Below, one piece after another: positions 1 through 8,344 of a stretch of DNA of 16,505 bases. The translations under genes were made by a program, and so were the position numbers. This DNA is from WYZ-LMO6 sp964509845 (GTDB lineage Archaea > Hadarchaeota > Hadarchaeia > Hadarchaeales > WYZ-LMO6). The first letter of the stretch is position 1, and every line of letters begins with the position of its first letter. The notes beneath the pieces are model-generated. The model worked only from the letters and a program-made list of their open reading frames with translations, was not told the origin of the DNA and made no database searches. The stretch is from assembly GCA_964509845.1 (NCBI GenBank), contig CAZDZG010000024.1, positions 1 to 16,505 of the forward strand. The letters are read 5' to 3'.

Positions 1-2
1 GC

Positions 3-569
3 AAGATCTTCATCGCCCTTTTCGTGATCATGGATCCCTTCGGTAGCATTCCCATCTTCCTGCTGGCCACGAGCGGCAAGGGGAAAAGGGAAACGACCGA
101 GGCGGCGACCTATGCCGTAGGGGTGGCGGCCCTGGTTCTCTTCTTTTTCCTCTTCTTGGGAGACTCTCTCTTTCGCCTCCTCAGAATAGAGTTCACCTCC
201 CTCCAAATAGGGGGAGGGGCGGTGCTGGGGCTGTTGGGAATGGAGTTGGTGCTGGGAAAGAGCATGCTGGGGAGTACGAGCAGGGGTTCCTCCGCCTTGG
301 CCCTCATAGGCACTCCCATGCTCACCGGTCCGGGGGTTATCGTCTCCACCATGATCTTCGTGAAGACCTACGGCCACCTGCCCACCCTCCTGGCCTCCTT
401 TCCCCTGCTGATCTCCAGCTGGGTCGTGCTCAGGCTCTCCTCCTTCTTCCACCGGGTGCTGGGGAAGGAAGGAATAGAGATTCTCTCCAGGGTGATGGGG
501 CTTCTGCTGGTGACCATAGCGGTGGATCTGGTGATGGGGGGAATAAGGAACGCCCTGAGGTCGGCCTAG
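3..569 (+). CDS. MarC family integral membrane protein (5' partial)
   Basis: The reading frame is open from base 3 and runs to TAG at 567-569, so the true start lies left of the window. The first visible residues (KIFIALFVIMDPFGSIPIFL) match the conserved first helix of the MarC/UPF0056 family, with its DPFG(N/S)IP motif. About 188 residues are visible against roughly 200 for the family, so only about ten are missing. Several hydrophobic stretches suggest about six membrane spans: the N-terminal helix, then around residues 30-48, 60-80, 95-118, 120-142 and a C-terminal span. A GTG at base 24 could serve as a start, but it would cut the conserved first helix. MarC was once linked to multiple antibiotic resistance in E. 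coli, later disputed; the transported substrate is not known. It is the only + strand gene in the left 16 kb and converges on leuS with two bases between the stops. Family call is firm, function open. Confidence 0.88.
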   Translation, partial: KIFIALFVIMDPFGSIPIFLLATSGKGKRETTEAATYAVGVAALVLFFFLFLGDSLFRLLRIEFTSLQIGGGAVLGLLGMELVLGKSMLGSTSRGSSALALIGTPMLTGPGVIVSTMIFVKTYGHLPTLLASFPLLISSWVVLRLSSFFHRVLGKEGIEILSRVMGLLLVTIAVDLVMGGIRNALRSA

Positions 570-571
570 CG

Positions 572-3427
572 CTACTCCACGTAGATGGCTGGCTTGAGGG
601 GGAGGGCCAGAGCGCTCCTCCCCTTCGGGTCGTACAGGTCGGGTGTATCCTCCCTCAGGATCCTCACCTCCAGCCCCAGCAACCTGTCCAGCCGGGCGGA
701 GGCTAGGATCTCCTCCTCGTTCACCTCCCTTTCCGACAACAGGGCCCTTCTCTCCTCCGAGAGGTTCCTGATCTCCTTCAGGCACCTCTCCAGGAAGGGT
801 GCCAGCTTTGCCCTGGGCTCCCCCACCCTTTCCTCCAGCAGCCTCAGGAGCTCCCCCCTGTCCACCTCACCCTGGGAGAGCCTCCTCAGGAGCTCCCGGT
901 AGGCCACCCTCTTCCAGCTGGAGGAGGTATAGAGATAGACGGTCCTAGGCCTGGTCTTGATCACCTTCAGAATCCTGCCCACATCCTCCACCACGGAGGA
1001 CAGAAACTCCTCGGCGAGTTCAGCCTCCGGATCCTTCAGCTCCTCCTCCACCTGGGGCCAGGGAGCCAGGGAGACGAATCCCTCCTCCCCCATCATCCTC
1101 CAGAGTTCCTCGCAGAGGTGGGGGATGAAGGGGGAGAGGAGGCGAACCCAGACGTGCAGTACCTTCCTGAGCACCTCCCCTCTAGCCTCTTTCCCCCTCC
1201 AGGAAAGGTACCTCCTCACGTCCTGCTGGAGGAGGAAGAAGGAGGACTGCAGGGCCCTCCTTATCTCAAACCTCTCCAGGGCCTGGGTCGTCTCCTCCAC
1301 CCTCCTCTGCAGCCTGCTCAGCAGCCACCTCTCGGGCAGGCCGTGGGGGAGGGAGGAGGGGGGGAGGGATAGGAGCTCCCGGCAGAGGGAGAAGAACCTG
1401 TCCAGGGCCCTCACCATGCTCTCGGCCTCGTTTTTTCTCCAGTTGAAGTCCTGCCAGGGCTCGGAGGAGGACAGGAGGTAGAGCCTCACCGCATCGGCCC
1501 CGTACTCCTGCACGGCCCTGTTGACCTCCACCAGGTTCCCCTTGGAGGAGGACATCTTCTGTCCCTCCAGCACCGCCATCCCGAAGCACACGATGCCCTT
1601 TGGAAGGCGGTGGGGGAAGAGGAGGGCATGGTGGAAGATGAAGAAGGTGAGGTGGTTGGGGATGAGCTCGCTGGCCGACATCCGGTAGTCCAGGGGATAC
1701 CAGTACTCGAACTCCTCCCTCATGCGCTTCAGCGTCTGGACGGGAATCCCGGAGGAACGGGAAAGGGCCTCCGGGTCCCCCCTTCCGTAGAAGATGAAGT
1801 CGAAGACCTCATCCCCCAGCCTCTCGGGATCCAGCTGCTTGAGGAGATGGGAGATGGTGTAGTAGGCCATGTAAACGGTGGAGTCGCTTAGGGACTCTAT
1901 GATCCAGTTGGGGTCCCAGGGGGCTCTGGTCCCCATCCCCACCTTCCTGGTGCAGGGCCACTCCCTCAGCCACTCTATGGTGTGCTCGTACTGTGCCCTG
2001 CTTTCGGGGGGAACGAGCTCCATTTTGGCCAGGGCCTCCCTGGCCTTTTCCTTCCACCCTGGATCGGCGTAGTTGAGGAACCACTGGTCCTCCACCACCT
2101 TTATCAGCACGGGGGAGCCGCACCTGCACCTCACGGGCTTGTGGGAGAACTCGTACATGAGGGAGGCCTCCCCCCTCAGGAGCAGCTCCTGCTTGACCAG
2201 GTTCTTGGCCTCCGAGACGGCCTTCCCCCCGTACTGGGGTATCCAGTCCCTCATCCTTCCCTTCGCGAACTCCGCCCTGTAAACCCTGGAGGTGGCCTCC
2301 TCGAGCCTGGGATCCAGCTGCCCCCCTATTCCCATCCTCTTCACCTCCTCCGCCGCAGGGAACTCCCCGTACCCCTCCACCTCGATCAGGGAGAGGGGGC
2401 GAAGGGCCTCCGGGTCCACCCCCAGCTCCCTGAGCCTCTCGGGTTGCTTTTTGAGTTCCTCCAGGGCCACGTGGTCATAGGGGGCGTGGGCGGGAACCGA
2501 TCCCACCACCCCCGTGGCGTTGTCGGGATCCACGAAGCGGGCAGGAAGGATGGGAACCCTCTTGCGGGTGAGGGGGACCTCCACCTCGGAGCCGAACCTC
2601 ACCTCGAAAGGCCTGGGCTCCCCCACCCGGTACCCCTGCTCCGCCAGCTTGGAGACGGCCTGCTCGCTCACCACCCACCTCTCCCCCTCCACTTCCACCT
2701 CCACGTAGTTCACCTCGGGGTTGAGCCAAAGGTTGGTGACCCCGAAGAGGGTCTCGGGTCTAAGGGTGGCGGCGGGGAAGATCCTCTCCCCCTGCCTGTA
2801 CTTCAGGAGGGTGAACTCCAGGACCTCCGCCTCCTCTCCCTCCAGCAGGTCGTGATCCGTGACCGGATTGCCGTCTCTGGGACACCACCTCACCGGATGC
2901 TTCCCCCTCACCACCAGCCCCGCTTCCATGAGCTTGTGGTACTGCCAGGTGATGAATTTGCTGTAAGGGGGATCCACGGTGGTGAAGTCCCTCCTCCAGT
3001 CTATGGACAGGCCCAGCCACTTCATTCCCTTCTTGTAGCTGAGGTCGCTGATCTCGGCGAAGTAGGTTCCGAAGAACTTGGGGTCCTCCAGCTTGGTCAG
3101 CAGCTCCTGGGGCACCCCGTACCGCTTGGTCAGCAGCTCCACGTACTGGGGCTCCCTCCTGGCCACCCGCCTCGAGGCCCCCACGATGGGAGTCCCCGTG
3201 AAGTGGAAGGCCATGGGGAAGAGGACATTGTATCCCCTCATGCGCTTGTACCTGGCCACCACGTCCGGTATGGTGTAGGTCCTGGCGTGGCCTATGTGCA
3301 TGGGACCCGAGACATAGGGATAGGCCACGGTCAGGTAGAACTTGGGCCTGGTGTCGGGTTCGGCCTGAAAGATCCCGGCCCTTTCCCACTCCTCCTGCCA
3401 CTTCCTCTCCATCTCCCTGAAGTTCAC
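572..3427 (-). CDS. leuS: leucyl-tRNA synthetase, archaeal/eukaryal type
   Basis: Class I synthetase that charges tRNA-Leu in the cytoplasm. At 951 residues it has the full archaeal length. Visible landmarks: HIGH signature at 44-47 (in GPMHIGHART), the CP1 editing domain with a TLRPET motif at 221-226 and PAHAPYDH around 312-319 (D318 is the expected editing aspartate), a CRC pair at 434-436 next to EDQWF, and KMSSSK at 624-629. The anticodon-binding helical domain follows from about 690. The extreme C-terminus LKPAIYVE is the archaeal tail that contacts the long variable arm of tRNA-Leu. Start is GTG, one base after the TGA of alaS (TGAGGTG), with a GGGGG tract just upstream; an ATG lies five codons inside. 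This spacing implies translational coupling to alaS and a shared transcript. The TAG stop is two bases from the convergent MarC stop. Confidence 0.97.
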   Translation of the reverse strand: MNFREMERKWQEEWERAGIFQAEPDTRPKFYLTVAYPYVSGPMHIGHARTYTIPDVVARYKRMRGYNVLFPMAFHFTGTPIVGASRRVARREPQYVELLTKRYGVPQELLTKLEDPKFFGTYFAEISDLSYKKGMKWLGLSIDWRRDFTTVDPPYSKFITWQYHKLMEAGLVVRGKHPVRWCPRDGNPVTDHDLLEGEEAEVLEFTLLKYRQGERIFPAATLRPETLFGVTNLWLNPEVNYVEVEVEGERWVVSEQAVSKLAEQGYRVGEPRPFEVRFGSEVEVPLTRKRVPILPARFVDPDNATGVVGSVPAHAPYDHVALEELKKQPERLRELGVDPEALRPLSLIEVEGYGEFPAAEEVKRMGIGGQLDPRLEEATSRVYRAEFAKGRMRDWIPQYGGKAVSEAKNLVKQELLLRGEASLMYEFSHKPVRCRCGSPVLIKVVEDQWFLNYADPGWKEKAREALAKMELVPPESRAQYEHTIEWLREWPCTRKVGMGTRAPWDPNWIIESLSDSTVYMAYYTISHLLKQLDPERLGDEVFDFIFYGRGDPEALSRSSGIPVQTLKRMREEFEYWYPLDYRMSASELIPNHLTFFIFHHALLFPHRLPKGIVCFGMAVLEGQKMSSSKGNLVEVNRAVQEYGADAVRLYLLSSSEPWQDFNWRKNEAESMVRALDRFFSLCRELLSLPPSSLPHGLPERWLLSRLQRRVEETTQALERFEIRRALQSSFFLLQQDVRRYLSWRGKEARGEVLRKVLHVWVRLLSPFIPHLCEELWRMMGEEGFVSLAPWPQVEEELKDPEAELAEEFLSSVVEDVGRILKVIKTRPRTVYLYTSSSWKRVAYRELLRRLSQGEVDRGELLRLLEERVGEPRAKLAPFLERCLKEIRNLSEERRALLSEREVNEEEILASARLDRLLGLEVRILREDTPDLYDPKGRSALALPLKPAIYVE

Positions 3428-3428
3428 C

Positions 3429-6146
3429 TCATCCCCCCAGCACCTTCCTCACTTCCTCCACCGCCTTTCTTACGGCCATCGCCAGACCCTCCACCCTGGG
3501 CCCTCCCCCCTGTCCGAAGTTCTTCCTCCCTCCCCCGCCTCCCCCCAGCTCCCTGGCCGCCAGGGAGGCCAGGGCACCGCAGTCCACCCCCCTCTCCACC
3601 GCCTTTTCCCCCGCGGCCAGCACCAGGCTGGCCACCCTCCCCGAGCTCCCCAGGATGACCACCGTGTAGGGATCCTTGCTCATCTCCTCGGCCAGCTTTA
3701 TCATCTCCTCCGTTCTGACCTCCCCCATTTCCTCCTTCACCACCACGAACTCCCCTATTCTCTCCCCCCTCTGTCTGAGGGCCGGAGAGGCTAGGCTGAC
3801 CAGTCTCTTCCTGAGGGCCTCCACCTCCTTCTGCAGGAGCTTCCTCTCCTCCACCACCCTCTCCACGGCCCTTTCCACCTCCTCCTTGGGAACACCCAGG
3901 AGCCTGGCCATCCTTTCCCTTTCCTCCTCCCTCCTCCTCATTTCCTCCACCGCCGCCTTCCCAGCCACGAACTCCAGCCTCTCCACCCCGTCCTGAAGGC
4001 GCTCCGTCCTCAGGATCTTCAGGATCCCGATTTCCCCCGTGCTCCTGCAGTGGGTGCCGGCACAGGCCTGGACGTTCCATCCCTCTACCTCCACCACCCT
4101 CAGCTTCCTTCCCGGCACCACTCCGCCCTGGTAGAGCACGAAGCCGTACCTCTCCTCCGCTTCGTTTCTGTCCATGAAGGAGGTGCGTATGGGGAGATTG
4201 CTCAGGATCACCTCGTTGGCCCTCCTCTCTATCTCCGCCACCTCCTCCGGCTCAAGCCTCTTGAAGTGGGTGATGTCCAGCCTGGAGCCCTCGGGCCGCT
4301 TCTGGGCCCCGTGCTGCCAGACATGGGGTCCCAGGGTCCTTCTGGCCGCCTCCAGCAGGATGTGGGTGGCCGAGTGGTGGCGCATGAGGGAGCTCCTCCT
4401 CTCCCAGTCTATCCTCCCCTTTACCCTTTCCCCCACCCTGAAGGGATTGGAGCTGAGGTGATGCACCACGGCCTCCCCCCTCTTTTCCACCCTCACCACC
4501 TCCGCCCTTTTCCCTTCTCCCTCCAGGAAGCCGCAGTCCCCCTCCTGTCCCCCTCCCTCGGGGTAAAAGACGGTCCTGTCCAGCACCACCTCGTTCCCCC
4601 TGCTGAACAGCACCTTGGCCTCCATCTCCCTCAGGTAAGGATCCTCGTAGAAGAGGAGTTTGGTGCGCGGAAGCTTTTCCCCCTCCTCCTCCCTTTTCCT
4701 CCCCACCTCCTGCTTTCTGGCCAGCCTTATGTAGAAATCCTCCGGGATCTTCACCTCCACCCCCTTTTCCCTCCCCACCTCCCTGACGATCTCCGGCGGG
4801 AGACCGTGGCTGTCGTAGAACTCGAACAGCTTCTCCTCCGGCAGGGGGGAACCGGCGGGAAGGGAGGAGAGGGTCCTTTCCAGCAGCCTCCTCCCCCTCT
4901 CCAGGGTCTCCCGGTACCTCCTCTCCTCCAGCTCCACCACCCTGAGGATGTACTCCCTTCTTTCTTCGAGTTCGGGACGGGAGAGGAAGTCCAGCGCCCG
5001 GTCCATGAGCTCGGGGAGGGAAAGCTCCAACCCGGCCTCCTCCCTGAGCCTGAGGGTCCTCCTTATCACCAGCCTGGCCAGGTATCCCTCCCTGACGTTG
5101 CTCGGGGTGATCCCGTCCCCCAGCATGAAGGCCAGGCAGCGCAGGTGATCGGCTATGGCGTAGAGGGCCTCCAGCGGACCCAGCCAGCGATCCAGCTCTT
5201 CTTTGTTCCTCCCGCTCCTCTCGGCCACCTTCTCCCGGAGCAGCGCCAGGTCCCTGCCTTTCTCCACCTGGATCAACCCGGCCACCCTGGAATGGAGCTC
5301 CAACACCTCGGCGGGAGGCCTCTCTATCCCTGCCCTCTTCTCCAGCTCCCTCAGGAAGGGGCCGAAAACGGCCTCGTACACGGAGGTGCTGCCCTGAGAA
5401 ACCCAGCAGATCCTCTCCAGCCCGTATCCGGTGTCCACTATCCTGAGGGGAAGCCTCCTGTACCCGCCCCCCTTTACCTCGTAGCGCATGAAGACCAAGG
5501 TGGCCAGTTCCAGGCCCCCAGCATTTACCTCGAAGTCCTCCCCCGCGTTTCCCCCTCCCTCCCAGAAATCCTCCACGTAGTTCAGCTCCTCCTCCCTCAC
5601 TCCCAGCTCCTCCGTGAAGAAGTCGTGACAGAACTCCACCGTTTCGTGGTTCCAGTATATCCTTTCCCTTCTGGAGTTGAAGGCGTGGTGACCCCCCATG
5701 TGAAAGAGGGTGAGATGCCTCCCCGACTTTCCCACGTTGTCGATGTCGTTGAGGCGTATGCTGGGCTGGCTCACCACCAGGGGGTTGGCGGGAGGGGGAA
5801 CCAGCCCACTGGTGACCCAAGGCTGGAAGTTGGCTATGGAGGCTATGGTGAGGAAGATGTCATCCCTCCACCTTGCCACCACCGGGTACCTCCGGATCAC
5901 CCGGTGCCCCCTTCTCTCGAAGAATCCGAGGAAGGTCCTCTCCACCTCCTCCAGCTTTAGCTTCCGGCGCGTCAGGGGTTTGCCGATGAAGGAGTACTCG
6001 TCACAGGGCGTATCTCCGCAGGTGGTCCTCTCCCGGTTCAGGGTCCAGAACCACCTTCCGCACCTCTCACATTTCTTCCTTTCAAAGCCCCTTTCCCGGA
6101 AGAGCCTGACCCGGTAGAGGGTCCCCGCTTTTCCCCCGCCTTTCAT
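3429..6146 (-). CDS. alaS: alanyl-tRNA synthetase, archaeal type
   Basis: Class II synthetase that charges tRNA-Ala and hydrolyses mischarged Ser/Gly-tRNA-Ala. The 905-residue length fits archaeal AlaRS. The N-terminal archaeal extension carries C26, C29, C43 and C48, probably a metal site. The catalytic core follows, with FQPWVTSGLVPPPANPLVVSQPS-like sequence near 107-129 and the aspartate in NDIDNVG. The editing domain has the zinc motif HxxxH at 591-595 (HSATH) and CxxxH at 695-699 (CAGTH). A coiled coil spans about 735-790, then C-Ala with the glycine-rich run at 868-882 that ends in GQGGG. Start is ATG with GGAGGAGGGAGGAA upstream. A TTTTAA box at 6171-6176 suggests its own promoter, overlapping the end of the deoxyhypusine synthase gene. 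leuS follows after one base. Its substrate tRNA-Ala(GGC), with the G3-U70 identity pair, is encoded 9 kb away in this window. Confidence 0.97.
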   Translation of the reverse strand: MKGGGKAGTLYRVRLFRERGFERKKCERCGRWFWTLNRERTTCGDTPCDEYSFIGKPLTRRKLKLEEVERTFLGFFERRGHRVIRRYPVVARWRDDIFLTIASIANFQPWVTSGLVPPPANPLVVSQPSIRLNDIDNVGKSGRHLTLFHMGGHHAFNSRRERIYWNHETVEFCHDFFTEELGVREEELNYVEDFWEGGGNAGEDFEVNAGGLELATLVFMRYEVKGGGYRRLPLRIVDTGYGLERICWVSQGSTSVYEAVFGPFLRELEKRAGIERPPAEVLELHSRVAGLIQVEKGRDLALLREKVAERSGRNKEELDRWLGPLEALYAIADHLRCLAFMLGDGITPSNVREGYLARLVIRRTLRLREEAGLELSLPELMDRALDFLSRPELEERREYILRVVELEERRYRETLERGRRLLERTLSSLPAGSPLPEEKLFEFYDSHGLPPEIVREVGREKGVEVKIPEDFYIRLARKQEVGRKREEEGEKLPRTKLLFYEDPYLREMEAKVLFSRGNEVVLDRTVFYPEGGGQEGDCGFLEGEGKRAEVVRVEKRGEAVVHHLSSNPFRVGERVKGRIDWERRSSLMRHHSATHILLEAARRTLGPHVWQHGAQKRPEGSRLDITHFKRLEPEEVAEIERRANEVILSNLPIRTSFMDRNEAEERYGFVLYQGGVVPGRKLRVVEVEGWNVQACAGTHCRSTGEIGILKILRTERLQDGVERLEFVAGKAAVEEMRRREEERERMARLLGVPKEEVERAVERVVEERKLLQKEVEALRKRLVSLASPALRQRGERIGEFVVVKEEMGEVRTEEMIKLAEEMSKDPYTVVILGSSGRVASLVLAAGEKAVERGVDCGALASLAARELGGGGGGRKNFGQGGGPRVEGLAMAVRKAVEEVRKVLGG

Positions 6147-6170
6147 CCAGATTCCTCCCTCCTCCCGGGG

Positions 6171-6176
6171 TTAAAA
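6171..6176 (-). promoter_or_regulatory. candidate TATA box of alaS-leuS
   Basis: On the minus strand the sequence reads TTTTAACCCCGGG. The box centre is about 27.5 bases before the alaS ATG, close to the spacing of the other boxes in this window. It sits directly behind the TAG stop of the upstream gene. Sequence inference only. Confidence 0.45.
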
Positions 6177-7103
6177 CTACCTTTCCTTGAGGGCGGCCAG
6201 CAGGAGGGGGAGGCAGAGGGTGGCGTCCCCCTCCACCGTGATGTGTTTGGCCCCCTTCCCGATCTTCCCCCAGGAGATGGCCTCCCTGGTCCTGGCTCCG
6301 GAGAGGCTCCCGTCGTACTCATGGGCGGTGGTAAGGTAGACGGCGTACCTGAGTCCCCCGGCGAACTGGGCCCACCAGAGGAGATGGTGCTTGCTTATCC
6401 CCCCTCCCACCACCAGCGCACCCGTCCGGCGGGAGGACCAGATTTTCTCGCAGAGGAGATTTTCGTCCTTCATGGTGTCGACCCTCAGGTCGTGCTCCTG
6501 GCAGAAGGACCAAAGCTGGTAGCCCACCGCCCCGTCCGTTATGCCTGGCACGATGACGGGTACCTTCCTCCTGTAGCACCAGTAGAGAAAGGAGTCCTCC
6601 TTCCCTATCCACCTGCCCAGCTCCCAGCACAGCTCGTGAGTGGAGAGCTCCTTCTTCCCCGAGCGGTAGAGCTCCCTCAGGAACCTCTGCATCTTCCTCT
6701 CGATGAGGAGGCCGTAGGAGGAGTGGGGGACGAAGACGTTTCCCACCCTGTTTATTCCCTTCTCCCTGAGTTCCTCGTCGTCCGCCTCGAAGCTGCCGTG
6801 ATAGTACTTCCCGAAGCTCCTGGCCAAGTCGTGGTCCAGGGTTCCGCAGGTGGTGAGGACCAGATCGAAGAAGCCCTCCTTCACGAACTCCCTTATCACG
6901 CCCCTGGTGCCGGTGGCCATGAGGCAGGCGGGAAAGGACAGCATCTTCAGGCATTCCCCGTCCTCCAGCATCTCCCTCAGGATTTCCCATCCCCTGGCGA
7001 GGAGCCGGGCGTTGAATCCCCCCGAGAACCTCCACTGCTCCATCAGCTCCCTTATCCTCATTCCCGGGGGAATTCTCAGGTCCCTTACCGGCTCCCCCTT
7101 CAT
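6177..7103 (-). CDS. dhs: deoxyhypusine synthase
   Basis: Transfers the aminobutyl group of spermidine, in an NAD-dependent reaction, to one lysine of aIF5A; this is the first step of hypusine formation, needed for translation through difficult peptide bonds. The 308 residues match archaeal length. Recognisable blocks are FSGGFNARLLARGWEI near 26-41, LTTCGTLDHDLARSFG near 83-98, VPVIVPGITDGAVGYQLW at 181-198, VGGGISKHH at 232-240, LTTAHEYDGSLSGAR at 258-271 and ISWGK, whose K280 corresponds to the catalytic lysine that forms the enzyme-substrate imine. The ATG start lies 25 bases after the rpl12 stop and no TATA box is evident in that gap, so it is probably read through from the ribosomal-protein transcript. 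aIF5A itself is not in the window. Archaeal members sometimes use other amine donors, so the donor is inferred from family. Confidence 0.95.
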   Translation of the reverse strand: MKGEPVRDLRIPPGMRIRELMEQWRFSGGFNARLLARGWEILREMLEDGECLKMLSFPACLMATGTRGVIREFVKEGFFDLVLTTCGTLDHDLARSFGKYYHGSFEADDEELREKGINRVGNVFVPHSSYGLLIERKMQRFLRELYRSGKKELSTHELCWELGRWIGKEDSFLYWCYRRKVPVIVPGITDGAVGYQLWSFCQEHDLRVDTMKDENLLCEKIWSSRRTGALVVGGGISKHHLLWWAQFAGGLRYAVYLTTAHEYDGSLSGARTREAISWGKIGKGAKHITVEGDATLCLPLLLAALKER

Positions 7104-7128
7104 GGATCCCGCTTTGTGCGAAAGGCGG

Positions 7129-7431
7129 CTAGCCGAAGAGAGCCGCCAGCCCGGCCATGGCCTCCTCTTCCTTCTTCTCCTCCTCTTCCTTCTTCTCCTC
7201 AGCCTTCGGAGGAGCGGTGGGAGGAGCGGAGGGAGGAGCGGAGGGGAGGGCCATGGAGGGGGCGGCTTTCAGCACTTCCTCGATGTTCACCCCTTCCAGG
7301 GCGGAGAGGAGGGTCTTCACCCTGGCCGCGTCCACCTCTACCCCAGCTGCCTTGAGCACGTTGGTCAGGCTCTCCTCATCCGGCTTCTTCCCAGCGGCGT
7401 GCAACAGCATGACGGCGTGCACGTATTCCAT
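7129..7431 (-). CDS. rpl12: ribosomal protein L12 / P1 (archaeal stalk protein)
   Basis: Small acidic protein of the large-subunit stalk; dimers bind L10/P0 and recruit GTPase factors. The 100 residues divide into an N-terminal helical dimerisation domain (MEYVHAVMLLHAAGKK at 1-16 through about 60), an Ala/Pro hinge (about 61-75), a Lys/Glu run (about 76-90) and the conserved factor-binding tip AMAGLAALFG at 91-100. Start is ATG with GGAGG about eight bases upstream (GGAGGCGAAAGAG-ATG). A 43-base gap separates it from the rpl10 stop; no strong TATA box is seen there, though an A/T-rich CATAAAG overlaps the rpl10 stop. The hinge is encoded by perfect short tandem repeats described separately. 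Since L10 here lacks its own acidic tail, this protein is the only visible source of the C-terminal factor-binding tip. Confidence 0.96.
   Translation of the reverse strand: MEYVHAVMLLHAAGKKPDEESLTNVLKAAGVEVDAARVKTLLSALEGVNIEEVLKAAPSMALPSAPPSAPPTAPPKAEEKKEEEEKKEEEAMAGLAALFG
7161..7200 (-). repeat. rpl12: two perfect 18-bp tandem repeats inside rpl12
   Basis: The + strand unit CCTCCTCTTCCTTCTTCT occurs at 7161-7178 and again at 7179-7196, then a partial CCTC. On the coding strand it encodes the repeated hexapeptide EEKKEE of the charged linker. Being identical at nucleotide level, it looks like a slippage duplication rather than old protein-level conservation. Confidence 0.9.
7208..7243 (-). 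repeat. rpl12: three 12-bp tandem repeats in the rpl12 hinge
   Basis: Three adjacent copies of GGAGGAGCGG(A/T)G lie at 7208-7219, 7220-7231 and 7232-7243 (+ strand); one base differs between copies. They encode the APPS/APPT steps of the flexible Ala-Pro hinge. Copy number could vary between strains. Confidence 0.88.
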
Positions 7432-7474
7432 CTCTTTCGCCTCCGCTTGGGTTCATCCCTTTACTCCTACCCCT

Positions 7475-8344
7475 TTATGAAGCTTTCCCCTCCAGCCTGG
7501 AGGAGAGGTGAAGGGCGCGGAGATGGGCCAAGGCCAGGAGCTCGGGCAGGGTCTCCCTGGTGGGGAAATCGGCGGCCAGGGCCCTGGCTAGCGAGAGGGC
7601 CTCCAGTCTGGCCCTCAGGAGGAGGTGGGAAAGGACGGGAGGGACGGGGTAGCCCAGGGCCAGGGCCAGGGACAGGGCAGCCTGCTGGGCCCTCCTCAGG
7701 TCTTCACAGAGCCTTTCCTCGTCCAACTCCAGCAGCTCACCCGAGAACACCAGACCCTCCTCATAGGCCCCCCTGAGCCTGAGCATCAGGTCCACCGGTT
7801 CCACCCCTAGCTTGGTAAGGAGGTCCGCCGCTTCCTTGGTTATCACCTCTCCCTTCCTCACCACGGTGAAGTCCTCGGAGATCACCACCTTTCCCGCCTG
7901 CACCTTGGCCTTGATGCCCATCCTCTGCATCTCGCTCACGATGGGACCGGGGGGGAAATCCGTTTCCCCCGCCTTCAGAATCACGTCGGTCGAGGAGATC
8001 CTCCCCGGCTTGGGCGGGGCCTTCCTACCCTCCTGCTTGAGGAGACGGTTGAGCTTGACGGGGGGAAGGTCGGTGAAGATGAGGGCACTCTGACCCTTCA
8101 CGTGCTGTAGGAGGTTCTCCAGCCCCCTCCTGTGCTGGGAAACTTGCGAGAGGGCGAGCCTGATGAGGGTATTCTTGGCCACCACGATTTCCGCCTTTCC
8201 CCTCAGCTTCTCCCTGACGGCCTGAAACAGGTGGGCGGGAAAGCCCTCGAAGTCCAGGATACCCACCACCCTGGAGGAAAGGAGCTTGTTTTTCAGCTTC
8301 TCCAGCGTTTTAACCTTCCAGGCGGGATAGGTGGCTCTCTTCAC
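7475..8344 (-). CDS. rpl10: ribosomal protein L10 / P0, without the acidic C-terminal tail
   Basis: Base of the ribosomal stalk; binds 23S rRNA beside L11 and carries L12 dimers. The N-terminal rRNA-binding domain starts with WKVKTLEKLKNKL (9-21) and includes VAKNTLIRLAL (55-65). The archaeal insertion domain lies at about 108-185 (TDVILKAGETDFPPGPIVSEM in part). Three amphipathic helices follow, starting near 207, 236 and 262, matching the three L12-dimer sites of archaeal P0. The protein then stops at 289 with SSRLEGKAS. Archaeal P0 is normally about 310-350 residues and ends in an acidic linker plus a GLGxLF-like tip as in L12; both are absent. The TAA stop and the 43-base gap to rpl12 leave no room for a frameshifted tail. 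ATG overlaps the rpl1 stop (ATGA, 8341-8344), so it is translationally coupled to rpl1. Confidence 0.94.
   Translation of the reverse strand: MKRATYPAWKVKTLEKLKNKLLSSRVVGILDFEGFPAHLFQAVREKLRGKAEIVVAKNTLIRLALSQVSQHRRGLENLLQHVKGQSALIFTDLPPVKLNRLLKQEGRKAPPKPGRISSTDVILKAGETDFPPGPIVSEMQRMGIKAKVQAGKVVISEDFTVVRKGEVITKEAADLLTKLGVEPVDLMLRLRGAYEEGLVFSGELLELDEERLCEDLRRAQQAALSLALALGYPVPPVLSHLLLRARLEALSLARALAADFPTRETLPELLALAHLRALHLSSRLEGKAS

Noticed and set aside
1982..3658. Long + strand reading frame (558 codons) antisense to leuS
   Set aside because: Pro/Leu/His/Gly-rich with no family resemblance, and exactly opposite a well-conserved gene. The purine-rich coding strand removes stops on the other strand.
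4050..5960. 636-codon + strand frame antisense to alaS, and a 522-codon alternative frame on the minus strand
   Set aside because: Composition is low-complexity and the alaS frame carries every expected motif across the same bases.
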